From Nocardia paucivorans NBRC 100373 (GTDB lineage Bacteria > Actinomycetota > Actinomycetes > Mycobacteriales > Mycobacteriaceae), in contig NZ_BAGE01000046.1 in assembly GCF_000308675.1 (NCBI RefSeq), forward strand, positions 124,001-188,000: a DNA stretch of 64,000 bases, read 5' to 3'. Under the pieces are notes generated by a model. That model saw only the letters and a program-made list of their open reading frames with translations. It searched no databases and was not told the origin of the DNA. The position numbers and the translations under genes are program-made. Shown one piece after another: positions 43,693 through 52,111 of this stretch (position 1 is its first letter; the number at the start of each line of letters is the position of its first letter).

Positions 43693-44266
43693 CGAACGTG
43701 AACCCGTCGTCGTGGAAGCGACCCGTCGCCGGCTGTCCGCGAAACAGGCCGACACGGTCGACAAGTTGACGAAAGCGGCGGTGGAGGTGCTGGCGCGCGA
43801 AGGGTTCGCGGGGATGACCATCCGGATGGTCGCCGCCGCGGCCGGCGTGGGCACCGCCACCGCCTACACCTATTTCTCGTCGAAAGAGCACCTGGTCGCC
43901 GAGATCTTCTGGCGGCGGCTGATGGCCGCGCCGTCCCCGGTCAGCGACGACCCGGACCCGGTCGTGCGGGTGGTGGCCGAATTGCGCGCCATCGCCATGC
44001 TGGTGGCCGACGAGCAGGCGGTGTCCGGCGCCGTCACCAGCGCCATGCTCGGCCGAGACCCCGATGTGGCGCATCTGCGCGCCCGCATCGGCAGCGAGAT
44101 CCGCACCCGTATCGTGCGGGCGCTCGGCCCCGACCCCGACCCCGATGTGGTAACTGCACTCGAGCTGCTCTACGCGGGTGCGCTGGTGCGAGCCGGTATG
44201 GGTTATGCCTCCTATGCCGATATCGCCGACCTCATCGAGAAATCCGCGCTGATGATCCTGCGCTGA
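43688..44266 (+). CDS. TetR-family transcriptional regulator of the P450/ALDH cluster
   Basis: A 192-residue repressor. The helix-turn-helix lies at about 25-70 (KLTKAAVEVLAREGFAGMTIRMVAAAAGVGTATAYTYFSSKEHL); the C-terminal ligand-binding part is short and helical. It follows the flavoprotein gene by 18 bases. Identical operator cores lie over its own start codon, at both ends of the divergent promoter region, and before the mce gene, so it is the likely regulator of all four. The inducer is probably the pathway substrate or its CoA thioester. Confidence 0.92.
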   Translation: MSEREPVVVEATRRRLSAKQADTVDKLTKAAVEVLAREGFAGMTIRMVAAAAGVGTATAYTYFSSKEHLVAEIFWRRLMAAPSPVSDDPDPVVRVVAELRAIAMLVADEQAVSGAVTSAMLGRDPDVAHLRARIGSEIRTRIVRALGPDPDPDVVTALELLYAGALVRAGMGYASYADIADLIEKSALMILR

Positions 44267-44288
44267 CCCTCCCCACAGGAAAGACCGC

Positions 44289-44771
44289 ATGCCGAACAAC
44301 CGCCCCAAACAACTCGATTCGCCACTGGTGGCCACCGCCATCAAATACATGTCCAGGATCAATACCTGGGCCTATCGCCGCACCGGGGGACGGATCGGGG
44401 GAAAGTGGCGGATCGGCGCGGGTTTCCGCAAGCCGGTCCCCACTCTGCTGTTGGAGCATGTGGGCCGTAAATCGGGCAAGCAGTTCGTCGCACCACTGCT
44501 GTACCTGCGGGACGGCGAGAACATCGTGATCGTGGCATCGCAGGGCGGCCTGCCGAAGAACCCGCAGTGGTACCACAACCTGCTGGCCCGCCCGGACACC
44601 ACCGTGCAGATCGGCAAGGAACGCCTACCGGTCCACGCCCGCCCGGCCGACGACGCCGAACGGGAACGGCTGTGGCCGAGGCTGGTCGAACTGTACGCCG
44701 ATTTCGACACCTACCAGTCCTGGACCGAACGCCGCATTCCCGTCTTCATCCTGGAACCGCGAACTCCCTGA
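44289..44771 (+). CDS. Ddn-like deazaflavin (F420)-dependent nitroreductase-family protein
   Basis: A 160-residue split beta-barrel protein of the DUF385/Ddn family: PTLLLEHVGRKSGKQFVAPLLYL, NIVIVASQGGLPKNPQWYHNLLARPDTTVQI and the C-terminal QSWTERRIPVFILEP. Actinobacterial members use F420H2 to reduce quinones or activated double bonds. It lies 22 bases after tetR and may be co-transcribed with it. Substrate unknown. Confidence 0.88.
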   Translation: MPNNRPKQLDSPLVATAIKYMSRINTWAYRRTGGRIGGKWRIGAGFRKPVPTLLLEHVGRKSGKQFVAPLLYLRDGENIVIVASQGGLPKNPQWYHNLLARPDTTVQIGKERLPVHARPADDAERERLWPRLVELYADFDTYQSWTERRIPVFILEPRTP

Positions 44772-44828
44772 CCGGGCCCACCACCGCCACTCGTAACGGC
44801 GCACCGCGCGTTTCCTCGCGGCGCGGGA

Positions 44829-44872
44829 GAATGCCCCCGGCGACCACGCTTCGCGGTGCGCCGAGGGCATTC
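44829..44872. terminator. Large hairpin between convergent genes
   Basis: GAATGCCC at the left pairs with GGGCATTC at the right, continued inward by CGGCG/CGCCG with a few mismatches and a TTCG loop. It lies between the ends of the Ddn-like gene and the convergent P450 gene and probably terminates both. Confidence 0.75.
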
Positions 44873-44882
44873 GAATGTGTCG

Positions 44883-46097
44883 TCAGGCGGACTTTCCGAG
44901 GTTCACCGGGATCGACAGGGGTCCGATGGTGAAGAACGACGGAGTGTGCGGGATATCGTCCGGGTCGATGGTCAGGCTCAGGTCGGGGAAACGCCGGTAC
45001 AGCGTCTCCAGCGCGAGCCGACCCTCCAGCCGGGCCAGCGGTGCGCCGATGCAGAACCGCGGTCCGTGCCCGAAGCCGAGGGTGCCGGCGTTCGGCCGGC
45101 TGATATCGAATTCGTACGCGGTGTCACCGTGCCGTTCGGAGTCGAGTCCGGCCGCCTGGTAGACCACCCCCACCGCGTTCCCCTTGGGAATCGGTACCCC
45201 GGCGATGGTCACGTCCTCGAGGGTGAACCGGAAGCTGGTCATCATCACGGAGTGGCGGTAGCGAAGGGTCTCTTCGACAACATCCGCCCAAAGGTCCTCC
45301 GCCTTGGCCCGCGCGAGCTGTTCGGGGTGGCGAGCCAACGCGATAATGGCATTTCCGAGCAGGTAGACCGTGGTCTCGTGACCGGCGATGAGCATGAGCC
45401 ACAGGATGGCGACCAGTTCATCTGTGGTGAGCCGATCGCCTTCGTCACGCGCCCGCACCAGATCGGTGGTGAGGTCGTCGGTGGGCTCGTTCTGTTTGCG
45501 CTCGACCAGTTCGTAGAGGTAACCGCGCAGCTCGACCTGGGTCTGGAACGCCTGCTCGGGCGTCGCGGTCTGCGACAGGGAGTCCAGCGTCCACTTCCGG
45601 AGCTGAGCACGTTCCGACTCGGGCACGCCGAACAGCTCGCTGATCACGGCCATGGGCAGGGCGTCGCAGAAGGGAGGGACCAGATCGACGCCGTCGCCGG
45701 CCGCTTCCACCTTGTCGAGCAGTTCATCGATGAGCTGCTGGATCCGTGGTTCCAGTGCCTGCACACGCGACGGGGTGAAACCTTTGCTCACCAGACCGCG
45801 CAGCCGCCGGTGATCTTTTCCGTCCTTGGTGGACAGATGATCGCCCTGCACGATGGCCCGGAAGGGCCAATCCTCGGGGATCGACCCGTCGTACAAGGCG
45901 GGCCAGTGCTTGGGATCCCGGGCGAAGGTTTTGTTGTCGCCGGCCAGGATCTCCTGGGTGGCCTGGTGGGTCAACGCGAGATATGCCGGAACGCCACCGG
46001 GGAACTCTACTTCCACAACGGGGGCGATCTTCTGCAGCCGCATGCAGGTATCGAGCGGTCGCTCGTCGGCAGCGGGGAAGGAGGGAAGGCTCCTCAT
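44883..46097 (-). CDS. Cytochrome P450 (family unassigned)
   Basis: A 404-residue P450: I-helix LMLIAGHETTVYLL, K-helix VVEETLRYRHSVM, and LGFGHGPRFCIGAPLARLE with Cys349 as haem ligand. The N-terminus (RPLDTCMRLQKIAPVVEVEFPGG) and the sequence HLSTKDGKDHRRLRGLVSKGFTP resemble P450s of secondary metabolism and xenobiotic oxidation more than the two steroid-type P450s nearby. ATG 46097 is chosen since upstream residues of the longer frame have no homology. No shared operator is present; an inverted repeat lies about 90-110 bases upstream. Confidence 0.88.
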   Translation of the reverse strand: MRSLPSFPAADERPLDTCMRLQKIAPVVEVEFPGGVPAYLALTHQATQEILAGDNKTFARDPKHWPALYDGSIPEDWPFRAIVQGDHLSTKDGKDHRRLRGLVSKGFTPSRVQALEPRIQQLIDELLDKVEAAGDGVDLVPPFCDALPMAVISELFGVPESERAQLRKWTLDSLSQTATPEQAFQTQVELRGYLYELVERKQNEPTDDLTTDLVRARDEGDRLTTDELVAILWLMLIAGHETTVYLLGNAIIALARHPEQLARAKAEDLWADVVEETLRYRHSVMMTSFRFTLEDVTIAGVPIPKGNAVGVVYQAAGLDSERHGDTAYEFDISRPNAGTLGFGHGPRFCIGAPLARLEGRLALETLYRRFPDLSLTIDPDDIPHTPSFFTIGPLSIPVNLGKSA

Positions 46098-46184
46098 GGG
46101 GGGGTAACCCTTCGAGACAGTGCGGTCTTTCGGCGCAGAATGTATGAAAAAAGTTGCGCCGGAAATAGTCCCAGATTTTCCCGC

Positions 46185-46207
46185 TTTGTCGAGGCGAATC
46201 GACGAAA
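46185..46207. promoter_or_regulatory. Inverted repeat upstream of the P450 gene
   Basis: TTTGTCGA and TCGACGAAA separated by GGCGAA, eight paired bases per arm with one extra base on the right. It lies in an AT-richer stretch 88-110 bases upstream of the ATG, a plausible operator; no regulator is adjacent. Confidence 0.35.
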
Positions 46208-46381
46208 TCCGCTTGCTGTCCGATAGCCGCCCGGGGGTCATAAGGATTTCCTCTGTCAGCGGCTGCCTCAACGGATTCCGTGCCACAGCTCATCGGCGGC
46301 GGCCGATTCGAACGCGGGGCACACGAGCACCCGCCCCGGGGCCGAACAGGACCTCGGAGGTCTATTGCCGGGACGACGACG

Positions 46382-46999
46382 TTACTCGGCCGAGACGGGA
46401 ACGTTGGCCCGTTCGACCCCGATCGTGGTGTCGGGCCCGTGACCGGTGTGCACCACGGTGTCGTCGGGCAGCGCGAACAGACGTTTGTTGATGGAGGCGA
46501 GGATGGTGGGATAGTCCGAGTAGGAGCGGCCGGTGGCACCGGGCCCGCCCTCGAACAGGGTGTCACCGCTGAACACCGCACCGGAATCCGGCAGATACAG
46601 ACAGCACGACCCCGGGGAGTGCCCGGGGGTGTGCAGTACCCGCAGTTCGGAACCGCCGACGGTGAAGACCTGACCATCGGCGAGGGGCCGGTAGTCGACA
46701 CCCGGGTGGGTTTGCCGCCACAGCACATCGTCGTCGGGGTGCAGGTGGATGGGTCCGCCCGTGGCCGCGGACAGGGTGGGCGCGACGGTGATGTGGTCGT
46801 TGTGGGCATGGGTGCATACGATCGCGACCACCCGACGCCCCGCCACGGTCTCCAACACCGGTTGCGCGGTATGCGCGGCGTCGACGATCAGCACCTCCGA
46901 GTCGTCGCCGATCAACCAGATATTGTTCGCCACATCCCAACAGCCGCCGTCCAGGCAGAACTGTCCCTGGGTGACGACCCGCTCGATCCGCGCGCTCAC
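46382..46999 (-). CDS. MBL-fold metallo-hydrolase (Rv2260-like, paired with mscR)
   Basis: A 205-residue metallo-beta-lactamase-fold protein with the metal motif CTHAHNDHI (HxHxDH), the LHTPGHSPGSCCLYL His, FSGDTLF (Asp) and HTGHGPDTT (His). The fold fits glyoxalase II-like thioester hydrolysis; beside the mycothiol-dependent dehydrogenase it may hydrolyse S-formylmycothiol. The GTG start overlaps the mscR stop (GTGA), so the genes are coupled, as with Rv2259-Rv2260. Confidence 0.88.
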   Translation of the reverse strand: MSARIERVVTQGQFCLDGGCWDVANNIWLIGDDSEVLIVDAAHTAQPVLETVAGRRVVAIVCTHAHNDHITVAPTLSAATGGPIHLHPDDDVLWRQTHPGVDYRPLADGQVFTVGGSELRVLHTPGHSPGSCCLYLPDSGAVFSGDTLFEGGPGATGRSYSDYPTILASINKRLFALPDDTVVHTGHGPDTTIGVERANVPVSAE

Positions 47000-48081
47000 A
47001 GCATCACCACCGACCGCAGCACCGCACCCTCGTGCATGGTGCGAAACGCCTGTTCCACCTCGTCGAGCCCGATCCGCTCGGTCACGAACTTGTCCAGCGG
47101 TAACCGACCCTGCCGGTACAGTTCGATCAGCATCGGGAAGTCGCGCTCCGGTAGACAGTCGCCGTACCAGGACGATTTCAACGAGCCGCCGTGGCTGAAG
47201 AAGTCGAGCAGCGGCATCTCCAGGGTCATATCCGGGGTCGGCACCCCCACCAGCACCACAGTCCCCGCGAGGTCGCGGGCGTAGAAGGCCTGTTTCCAGG
47301 TCTCCGGCCGACCCACGGCATCGATCACCACATCCGCGCCGAAACCGTTCGTCAGCTCCTGGATCGCGACGACGGGATCGGTCGCGAAGGCGTCGACGGT
47401 GTGGGTGGCGCCCAATTCCCGGGCCCATTCCAGTTTCCTGGTGTCCCGGTCCACCGCGATGATGGTGGTCGCACCGGCCAGACGGGCACCGGCGATGGCC
47501 GCATCCCCGACCCCGCCGCAGCCGATTACCGCCACCGAATCGCCGCGGCCTATATTGCCGGTGTTCATCGCCGCGCCCAGTCCGGCCATCACACCGCAGC
47601 CGAGGAGCCCGGCGACGGCGGGGTCGGTATCGGGATCGACCTTGGTACATTGCCCCTCGTGGACGAGGGTCTTGTCCGCGAACGCTCCGATACCGAGCGC
47701 GGGGGTGAGTTCGGTGCCGTCCTCCAATGTCATGGGCCGGTCGGCGTTGAAGGTATCGAAGCAGTACCAGGGGCGGCCCCGCTTGCAGGCACGACACTGT
47801 CCGCAGACCGCACGCCAGTTCAGCACCACGAAATCACCGACGGCCACGTGGGTGACCGCCTCGCCCACCGATTCCACCACGCCTGCGGCCTCGTGGCCGA
47901 GCAGGAAGGGGAATTCGTCGTTGATACCACCCTCGCGGTAGGTCAGATCGGTATGGCACACACCGCACGCCTGTATCCGGACGACCACATCGCGTGGACC
48001 GGGATCGGGGATGACGACGGTCACCATCTCCACCGGTGCGCCGGAGCTGCGGGCGATGACCCCTCGGACGTTCTGCGGCAC
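46996..48081 (-). CDS. mscR: S-nitrosomycothiol reductase / mycothiol-dependent formaldehyde dehydrogenase
   Basis: Zinc-dependent medium-chain dehydrogenase of 361 residues, the same length as M. tuberculosis MscR and very similar throughout. Catalytic zinc ligands lie in CGVCHTDL (Cys42) and GHEAAG; the structural zinc cysteines are in CGQCRACKRGRPWYC; the NAD loop is VIGCGGVGDAA. It oxidises S-hydroxymethyl-mycothiol (formaldehyde detoxification) and reduces S-nitrosomycothiol. GTG 48081 has GAGAGGAG five bases upstream. Confidence 0.94.
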   Translation of the reverse strand: MPQNVRGVIARSSGAPVEMVTVVIPDPGPRDVVVRIQACGVCHTDLTYREGGINDEFPFLLGHEAAGVVESVGEAVTHVAVGDFVVLNWRAVCGQCRACKRGRPWYCFDTFNADRPMTLEDGTELTPALGIGAFADKTLVHEGQCTKVDPDTDPAVAGLLGCGVMAGLGAAMNTGNIGRGDSVAVIGCGGVGDAAIAGARLAGATTIIAVDRDTRKLEWARELGATHTVDAFATDPVVAIQELTNGFGADVVIDAVGRPETWKQAFYARDLAGTVVLVGVPTPDMTLEMPLLDFFSHGGSLKSSWYGDCLPERDFPMLIELYRQGRLPLDKFVTERIGLDEVEQAFRTMHEGAVLRSVVML

Positions 48082-48233
48082 GGCATCTCCTCTCGCGCGG
48101 AATCGACGCGGTCGACGATGACGCGTCGATGCGCCCAACGTTATCGCCCCGGACCCGCCCACGGACGCCTTCACACAAAACCGATACCCGGGCGGCCTCG
48201 GCCGTTCCGGGTGCTACCGCGAATGGGTCGGGC

Positions 48234-48587
48234 TCAGCCCGCCGAGGCGGGGTCCGGCCCGCCCGCACGCAGTTTGAGCAGGACCAGGCCGGCGGTACAG
48301 GCCAGGATGAGCCCGGCCACGGTGATCTCCACGTGCAGGCCCGCGATACCGAGAACCGCGCCGACCAGACCACCGACGAAGAACAGCCAACCGAATACCC
48401 GGGATACGACCCTGCCCGTCCCGTGTGGACCCGATTCGGCGCCCGCGCTCCGCGTCTCGGCGACCTCGGCGACCGCCTCGGAGCTCACGACCCGGGCTTC
48501 GAGATCCTCCGACTCCACGTCGGACGCCTCGCACACCTCGGATTCCTCGACCGCGTCGGGTAACCGGGTGGTCGTTTGGTCTCCCAT
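48234..48587 (-). CDS. Small membrane protein with acidic N-terminus
   Basis: A 117-residue protein. The first about 60 residues are hydrophilic and acidic (many Glu/Ser); two transmembrane helices follow (VFGWLFFVGGLVGAVLGIAGL and ITVAGLILACTAGLVLL). ATG 48587 has GAGGAGTGG at good spacing; the longer frame to 48755 is unlikely. No family recognised. Divergent from the lipoprotein gene and downstream of nothing on its strand, so probably monocistronic. Confidence 0.65.
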   Translation of the reverse strand: MGDQTTTRLPDAVEESEVCEASDVESEDLEARVVSSEAVAEVAETRSAGAESGPHGTGRVVSRVFGWLFFVGGLVGAVLGIAGLHVEITVAGLILACTAGLVLLKLRAGGPDPASAG

Positions 48588-48889
48588 CATCCACTCCTCG
48601 ATGACGCCGTTCGTAACCCGATCCGCATGCGAACCGTTCGATATACGCTCATCCGGTCGTCCCGGCGTCCCTTGCGCAACTTCGGCCACATACGCTACGG
48701 CCACCGTTGGCCGATTGTGACCTGACACGTACCCCAAACACACCGGCGAGATCAATTCGATATCTGAACCAGAGATATTTCATTACCCATCGGTCCTGGT
48801 ATCGCCGCTTTCGGCCCGATTCGTGACTGGTCGGTACCCACCGGCCTCGATTAAGGTGGGCCCACTGAGATCTCACAGGAGCGTCACCG
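48588..48889. other. Divergent intergenic region with an AT-rich inverted repeat
   Basis: 302 bases between the small membrane protein and the lipoprotein gene. It contains ATATCT-N7-AGATAT (48760-48778), a perfect 6-bp inverted repeat in an AT-rich stretch that could be an operator or promoter element for either gene. No gene recognised. Confidence 0.45.
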
Positions 48890-49324
48890 ATGGAGAGCAG
48901 CAGAACGAAGGTTGCCGGTCCGCTGGCCGCCGCAGGTGCAGTTTCCCTCGGCCTGGTACTCATCGGGGCATGCGGAATCGGCCAAGAGGACACCTATGTC
49001 GCCCCACCACCGATTCGATCGGCCCGGGAGTCGGCACCGGCTCCACGGCCCGCGGATACCACCACCGTGACGGTTGCGAAGGTGAACATCCCGCCATCCC
49101 CCACCTGGCAGATCGCTCCCGAGGTCACCGCGCCCCGGCGGACGCTTCCGACGCAGTACCTTCTGTCGACCACGCCGGCCGCCCGGGAAAGCGAGCCCGC
49201 CGACGAAACCACCTCCACACCGTCGTCGAGCGAATCCACCTCCGAGGACCGAGGCGATACCACGGAGCCGGATGGCACCGCCGAGACCACACCGACGGAT
49301 GGCGGCGCACCCACCGAGGAGTGA
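48890..49324 (+). CDS. Putative secreted lipoprotein, Ser/Thr/Pro/Glu-rich
   Basis: A 144-residue protein with a signal sequence (about 1-27) ending in LIGAC, an acceptable lipobox with Cys28 as lipidation site. The mature part is low-complexity: Thr, Ser, Glu and Pro dominate, with no domain recognised. AGGAGCG precedes the ATG. Likely anchored on the outer face of the plasma membrane. Function unknown. Confidence 0.7.
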   Translation: MESSRTKVAGPLAAAGAVSLGLVLIGACGIGQEDTYVAPPPIRSARESAPAPRPADTTTVTVAKVNIPPSPTWQIAPEVTAPRRTLPTQYLLSTTPAARESEPADETTSTPSSSESTSEDRGDTTEPDGTAETTPTDGGAPTEE

Positions 49325-49330
49325 ACACGA

Positions 49331-49351
49331 CCCCGCCCGGAAAACGCGGGG
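49331..49351. terminator. Hairpin between convergent genes
   Basis: CCCCGC and GCGGGG separated by a nine-base loop, directly after the lipoprotein stop and before the convergent acyl-CoA dehydrogenase end. No T-run; a second GC-rich hairpin (GCCGGCG...CGCCGGC) follows. Confidence 0.5.
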
Positions 49352-49417
49352 CCGGCGCCCGGCGGTGCGCACCACCCGACGCCGGCCCTCCCGGCAATGG
49401 ACCCGATGTCCGAACCG

Positions 49418-50545
49418 CTACAGCTCGGGCAGGTCGTACTCCCCGACATTCCCGGCGAGAATCCGCAGATGCTCCAGGCCACCGCCGAGAGTCCGTTCGA
49501 TCGCGGTCAACCGGGCCACATAGTGACTCACCGGGTATTCGGCGGTGACACCGATACCACCGTGCATCTGAATGGCCTCCTGCCCGACATGGCGGGCCGC
49601 GCGACCGACCTGCAACCGGGCCCGGGACACCTTCACCTGGTCCTCGTCTCCGTCGACCAGCGATGCGGTGAGGTAGTAGCTCATGCTGCGGGCCAATTCC
49701 AGCGAAACGTACATATTCGCGGCGCGCTGGGTGAGCGTCTGGAATTTCGACAGGGTGACCCCGAACTGTTTCCGGGTCTTCAGATAGTCGGTGGTCAACC
49801 GAAGCGCCTCCTCCATCGCCCCGATGGACTCCGCGCACAGCCCCGCCTGGGCATGGGCGAAAACCGAGTTCACCGCGGCGGAGGCATCGACGGCCGAGCC
49901 GAGCACCTCGGCCGGGGCAGAGTCGAACTCGAGTTGCGCACCGCGCTGTCCGTCGACGGTGGAGTACGGCCTACGGGTCACACCGGCGCCGTCGGCGGGC
50001 ACCAGGAACAACCCGATACCGCCCTCCGGCAGGGCCGCGCTGACCACCAGTTCATCGGCGCAGTCCCCGTGCGGCACCGGATTCTTGACACCGGTGAGCA
50101 CATATCCGTCGCCCTCGGCCGCCGCGGTGGTGGCGATCTCGTGGTCGGGCCAGCGCGACCCGGGTTCGGCGTGCGCGAAGGCGAGCAACCGAGCGCCGGA
50201 GGCCACCTCGGACAGAATCCGCTGCCGCTGCTGCGCGGTGCCCGCCCGGGCGACGAGCCCACCGGGCACCAGCACGGCGTCGAGTAGCGGTTCCGGTGCG
50301 AGCCGACGCCCGATCTCCTCGAGCACCAGCATGGTCTCCACCGGACCGGCACCCATACCGCCATCCTCTTCGGCGAAACTCAGCCCGAGCACACCCAGCT
50401 CGGCCAATTGACCCCAGACGTCGCGGCTCCAGCCGAGGTCGGTTTCGGTGACCTTCAGGCGGGATTCGGCGTCGTAGTTGCGCGCGAGCAGGTCACGCAC
50501 GGTGTCGCGGAGTAGGACCTGTTCATCGGTGAGATCGAAATCCAT
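49418..50545 (-). CDS. Acyl-CoA dehydrogenase subunit (FadE18-like)
   Basis: A 375-residue ACAD-fold protein: N-terminal helical domain (LTDEQVLLRDTVRDLLAR), LSFAEEDGGMGAGPVE, the beta-domain with AFAHAEPGS, and the C-terminal helical domain with TRKQFGVTLSKFQTLTQRAANMY and QMHGGIGVTAEYPVSHY. The YEGT-type catalytic Glu motif of ordinary acyl-CoA dehydrogenases is absent. Ten bases behind a second ACAD gene, it probably forms the alpha2-beta2 heterotetramer typical of steroid and branched-chain degradation in actinobacteria. Confidence 0.88.
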   Translation of the reverse strand: MDFDLTDEQVLLRDTVRDLLARNYDAESRLKVTETDLGWSRDVWGQLAELGVLGLSFAEEDGGMGAGPVETMLVLEEIGRRLAPEPLLDAVLVPGGLVARAGTAQQRQRILSEVASGARLLAFAHAEPGSRWPDHEIATTAAAEGDGYVLTGVKNPVPHGDCADELVVSAALPEGGIGLFLVPADGAGVTRRPYSTVDGQRGAQLEFDSAPAEVLGSAVDASAAVNSVFAHAQAGLCAESIGAMEEALRLTTDYLKTRKQFGVTLSKFQTLTQRAANMYVSLELARSMSYYLTASLVDGDEDQVKVSRARLQVGRAARHVGQEAIQMHGGIGVTAEYPVSHYVARLTAIERTLGGGLEHLRILAGNVGEYDLPEL

Positions 50546-50554
50546 GTCCGGGCC

Positions 50555-51727
50555 TCACAATCCGAGGATCGTGGAGGCGATGATGGTGCGCTGCACCTCG
50601 CTCGAGCCTCCGTAGATGGTTGTCTTGCGGTAGTTGAGGTAGCTCGGGCCGCTACGTTGCGCCCATTCGGGCGAGGCGATATCCGAGGCGCCGACCGGGA
50701 GTGCGTCGGGACCGGCGATATCCAGCAGCAGTTCGGTCGCGGCCTGCTGTAGTTCCGAGCCTCGCAGCTTCAGAACCGACGAGGCGGGGTTGGGTTTGCC
50801 GTCGGAGGAGTTCGACACCACCCGCAGCTGGGTGAGTTCCAGGGCGAGCAGTTCGTTCTCCAGTTCGGCCACCCGGGCGGCGAACAGCGGATCCTCGAGC
50901 AGGGTGCCCGACCCCGATTTGGTGGCCGCCGCGTATTCCTTGGCCAACCCCAGTCGCACCTTGGTACGGCCGACACCGGTGATTCCGGTGCGTTCGTTGC
51001 CGAGCAGGAACTTGGCGTAGGTCCAGCCCTTGTTCTCCTCACCGACCAACTGATCGGCAGGTACACGGACATTCTCGAAGAAGACCTCGTTCACCTCGTA
51101 GCCGCCGTCGATGAGCTTGATCGGGCGGATGGTGACACCGGGCGATTTCACATCGAACAGCAGGAAGGAGATACCGGCCTGTTTCTTCGGGGCGTTCGGG
51201 TCGGTACGGACCAGACAGAAGATCCAGTCGGCGTTCTGGGCCAGGGTGGTCCAGATCTTCTGGCCGTTGACGATATAGGAATCGCCGTCCCGGACCGCGG
51301 TGGTGCGCAGCGAGGCCAGGTCGGAACCGGCGTCGGGCTCGGAGAAGCCCTGGCACCACCAGATGTCCAAGGCGGCGGTCGGCGGGAGGAAACGCTTCTT
51401 GAGTTCCTCCGAACCGAAGTGCGCGATCACCGGACCGACCATCTGGGCGTTGAACGTCAGCGGCTCGGGCACGCAGGCCAGCTGCATCTCGTCCTGCCAG
51501 ATATGGCGCTGCATCGGAGTCCAGTCCTTGCCGCCCCACTCCACCGGCCAGTTCGGCACGGCCAGACCATGATCGTTGAGGATCTTGTGCGTGGTGACGA
51601 TGTCCTCGCGCGACAACTCCAGACCGTATTTGACGCGCTCACGAATCTCGGCGGGAATCTCGGTGCGATAGAACCGTCGCAGTTCGTCCCGGAATGCGAC
51701 CTCATCGGGGGAAAGAGCTAGTTTCAT
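50555..51727 (-). CDS. Acyl-CoA dehydrogenase subunit (FadE17-like)
   Basis: A 390-residue ACAD: PNWPVEWGGKDWTPMQ, WWCQGFSEPDAGSDLASLRT (flavin/substrate site), VNGQKIWTTLAQNADW, LLGNERTGITGVGRTK and IYGGSSEVQRTIIASTILGL, where Gly replaces the Glu of the canonical YEGT motif. Such subunits occur as obligate pairs with a smaller FadE, here the following gene. ATG 51727 has AGGGAG six bases upstream; ATG 51733 lies directly on that site. Confidence 0.9.
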   Translation of the reverse strand: MKLALSPDEVAFRDELRRFYRTEIPAEIRERVKYGLELSREDIVTTHKILNDHGLAVPNWPVEWGGKDWTPMQRHIWQDEMQLACVPEPLTFNAQMVGPVIAHFGSEELKKRFLPPTAALDIWWCQGFSEPDAGSDLASLRTTAVRDGDSYIVNGQKIWTTLAQNADWIFCLVRTDPNAPKKQAGISFLLFDVKSPGVTIRPIKLIDGGYEVNEVFFENVRVPADQLVGEENKGWTYAKFLLGNERTGITGVGRTKVRLGLAKEYAAATKSGSGTLLEDPLFAARVAELENELLALELTQLRVVSNSSDGKPNPASSVLKLRGSELQQAATELLLDIAGPDALPVGASDIASPEWAQRSGPSYLNYRKTTIYGGSSEVQRTIIASTILGL

Positions 51728-52111
51728 ACGCATCTCCCTGCGTGTCTCGAATATCCCGCCATCAACCTACCCTTCGGTAATCATGCTCTGTCGAGTGGAT
51801 CACAGTCGAGAGGCGGCGAACCCCGGCGCGTGCCTCGGCCCGGAACGCGCGAATCCGGCCGTGACGGGTGTCGACAGCAGCCACCGCCAACGGCCCCGGC
51901 TCGGCTGTGGGCCCGATCGGCCCCGGGCACACTCCGCGTGATGACACCGACCGTCGGTATTCCGAATGTCCCGGCCGGAACTTCGACGCCCGCACCATCC
52001 GGCGGCCCGATATCCCCTTCGGCTCTCGGGCCCACCCCGAAAGGAACCGGATCCGCGCGACCGACCGGGCAAACCCGGACCGTCCACCGGACAACCGGCC
52101 CGAACACCCGG
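51728..52111. other. Intergenic region, no gene recognised
   Basis: 384 bases between the FadE pair and the end of the EspG-like gene. Several overlapping frames on both strands lack ribosome sites and homology. It holds the promoter for the FadE pair but no clear -35/-10 elements or repeats were recognised. Confidence 0.4.
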
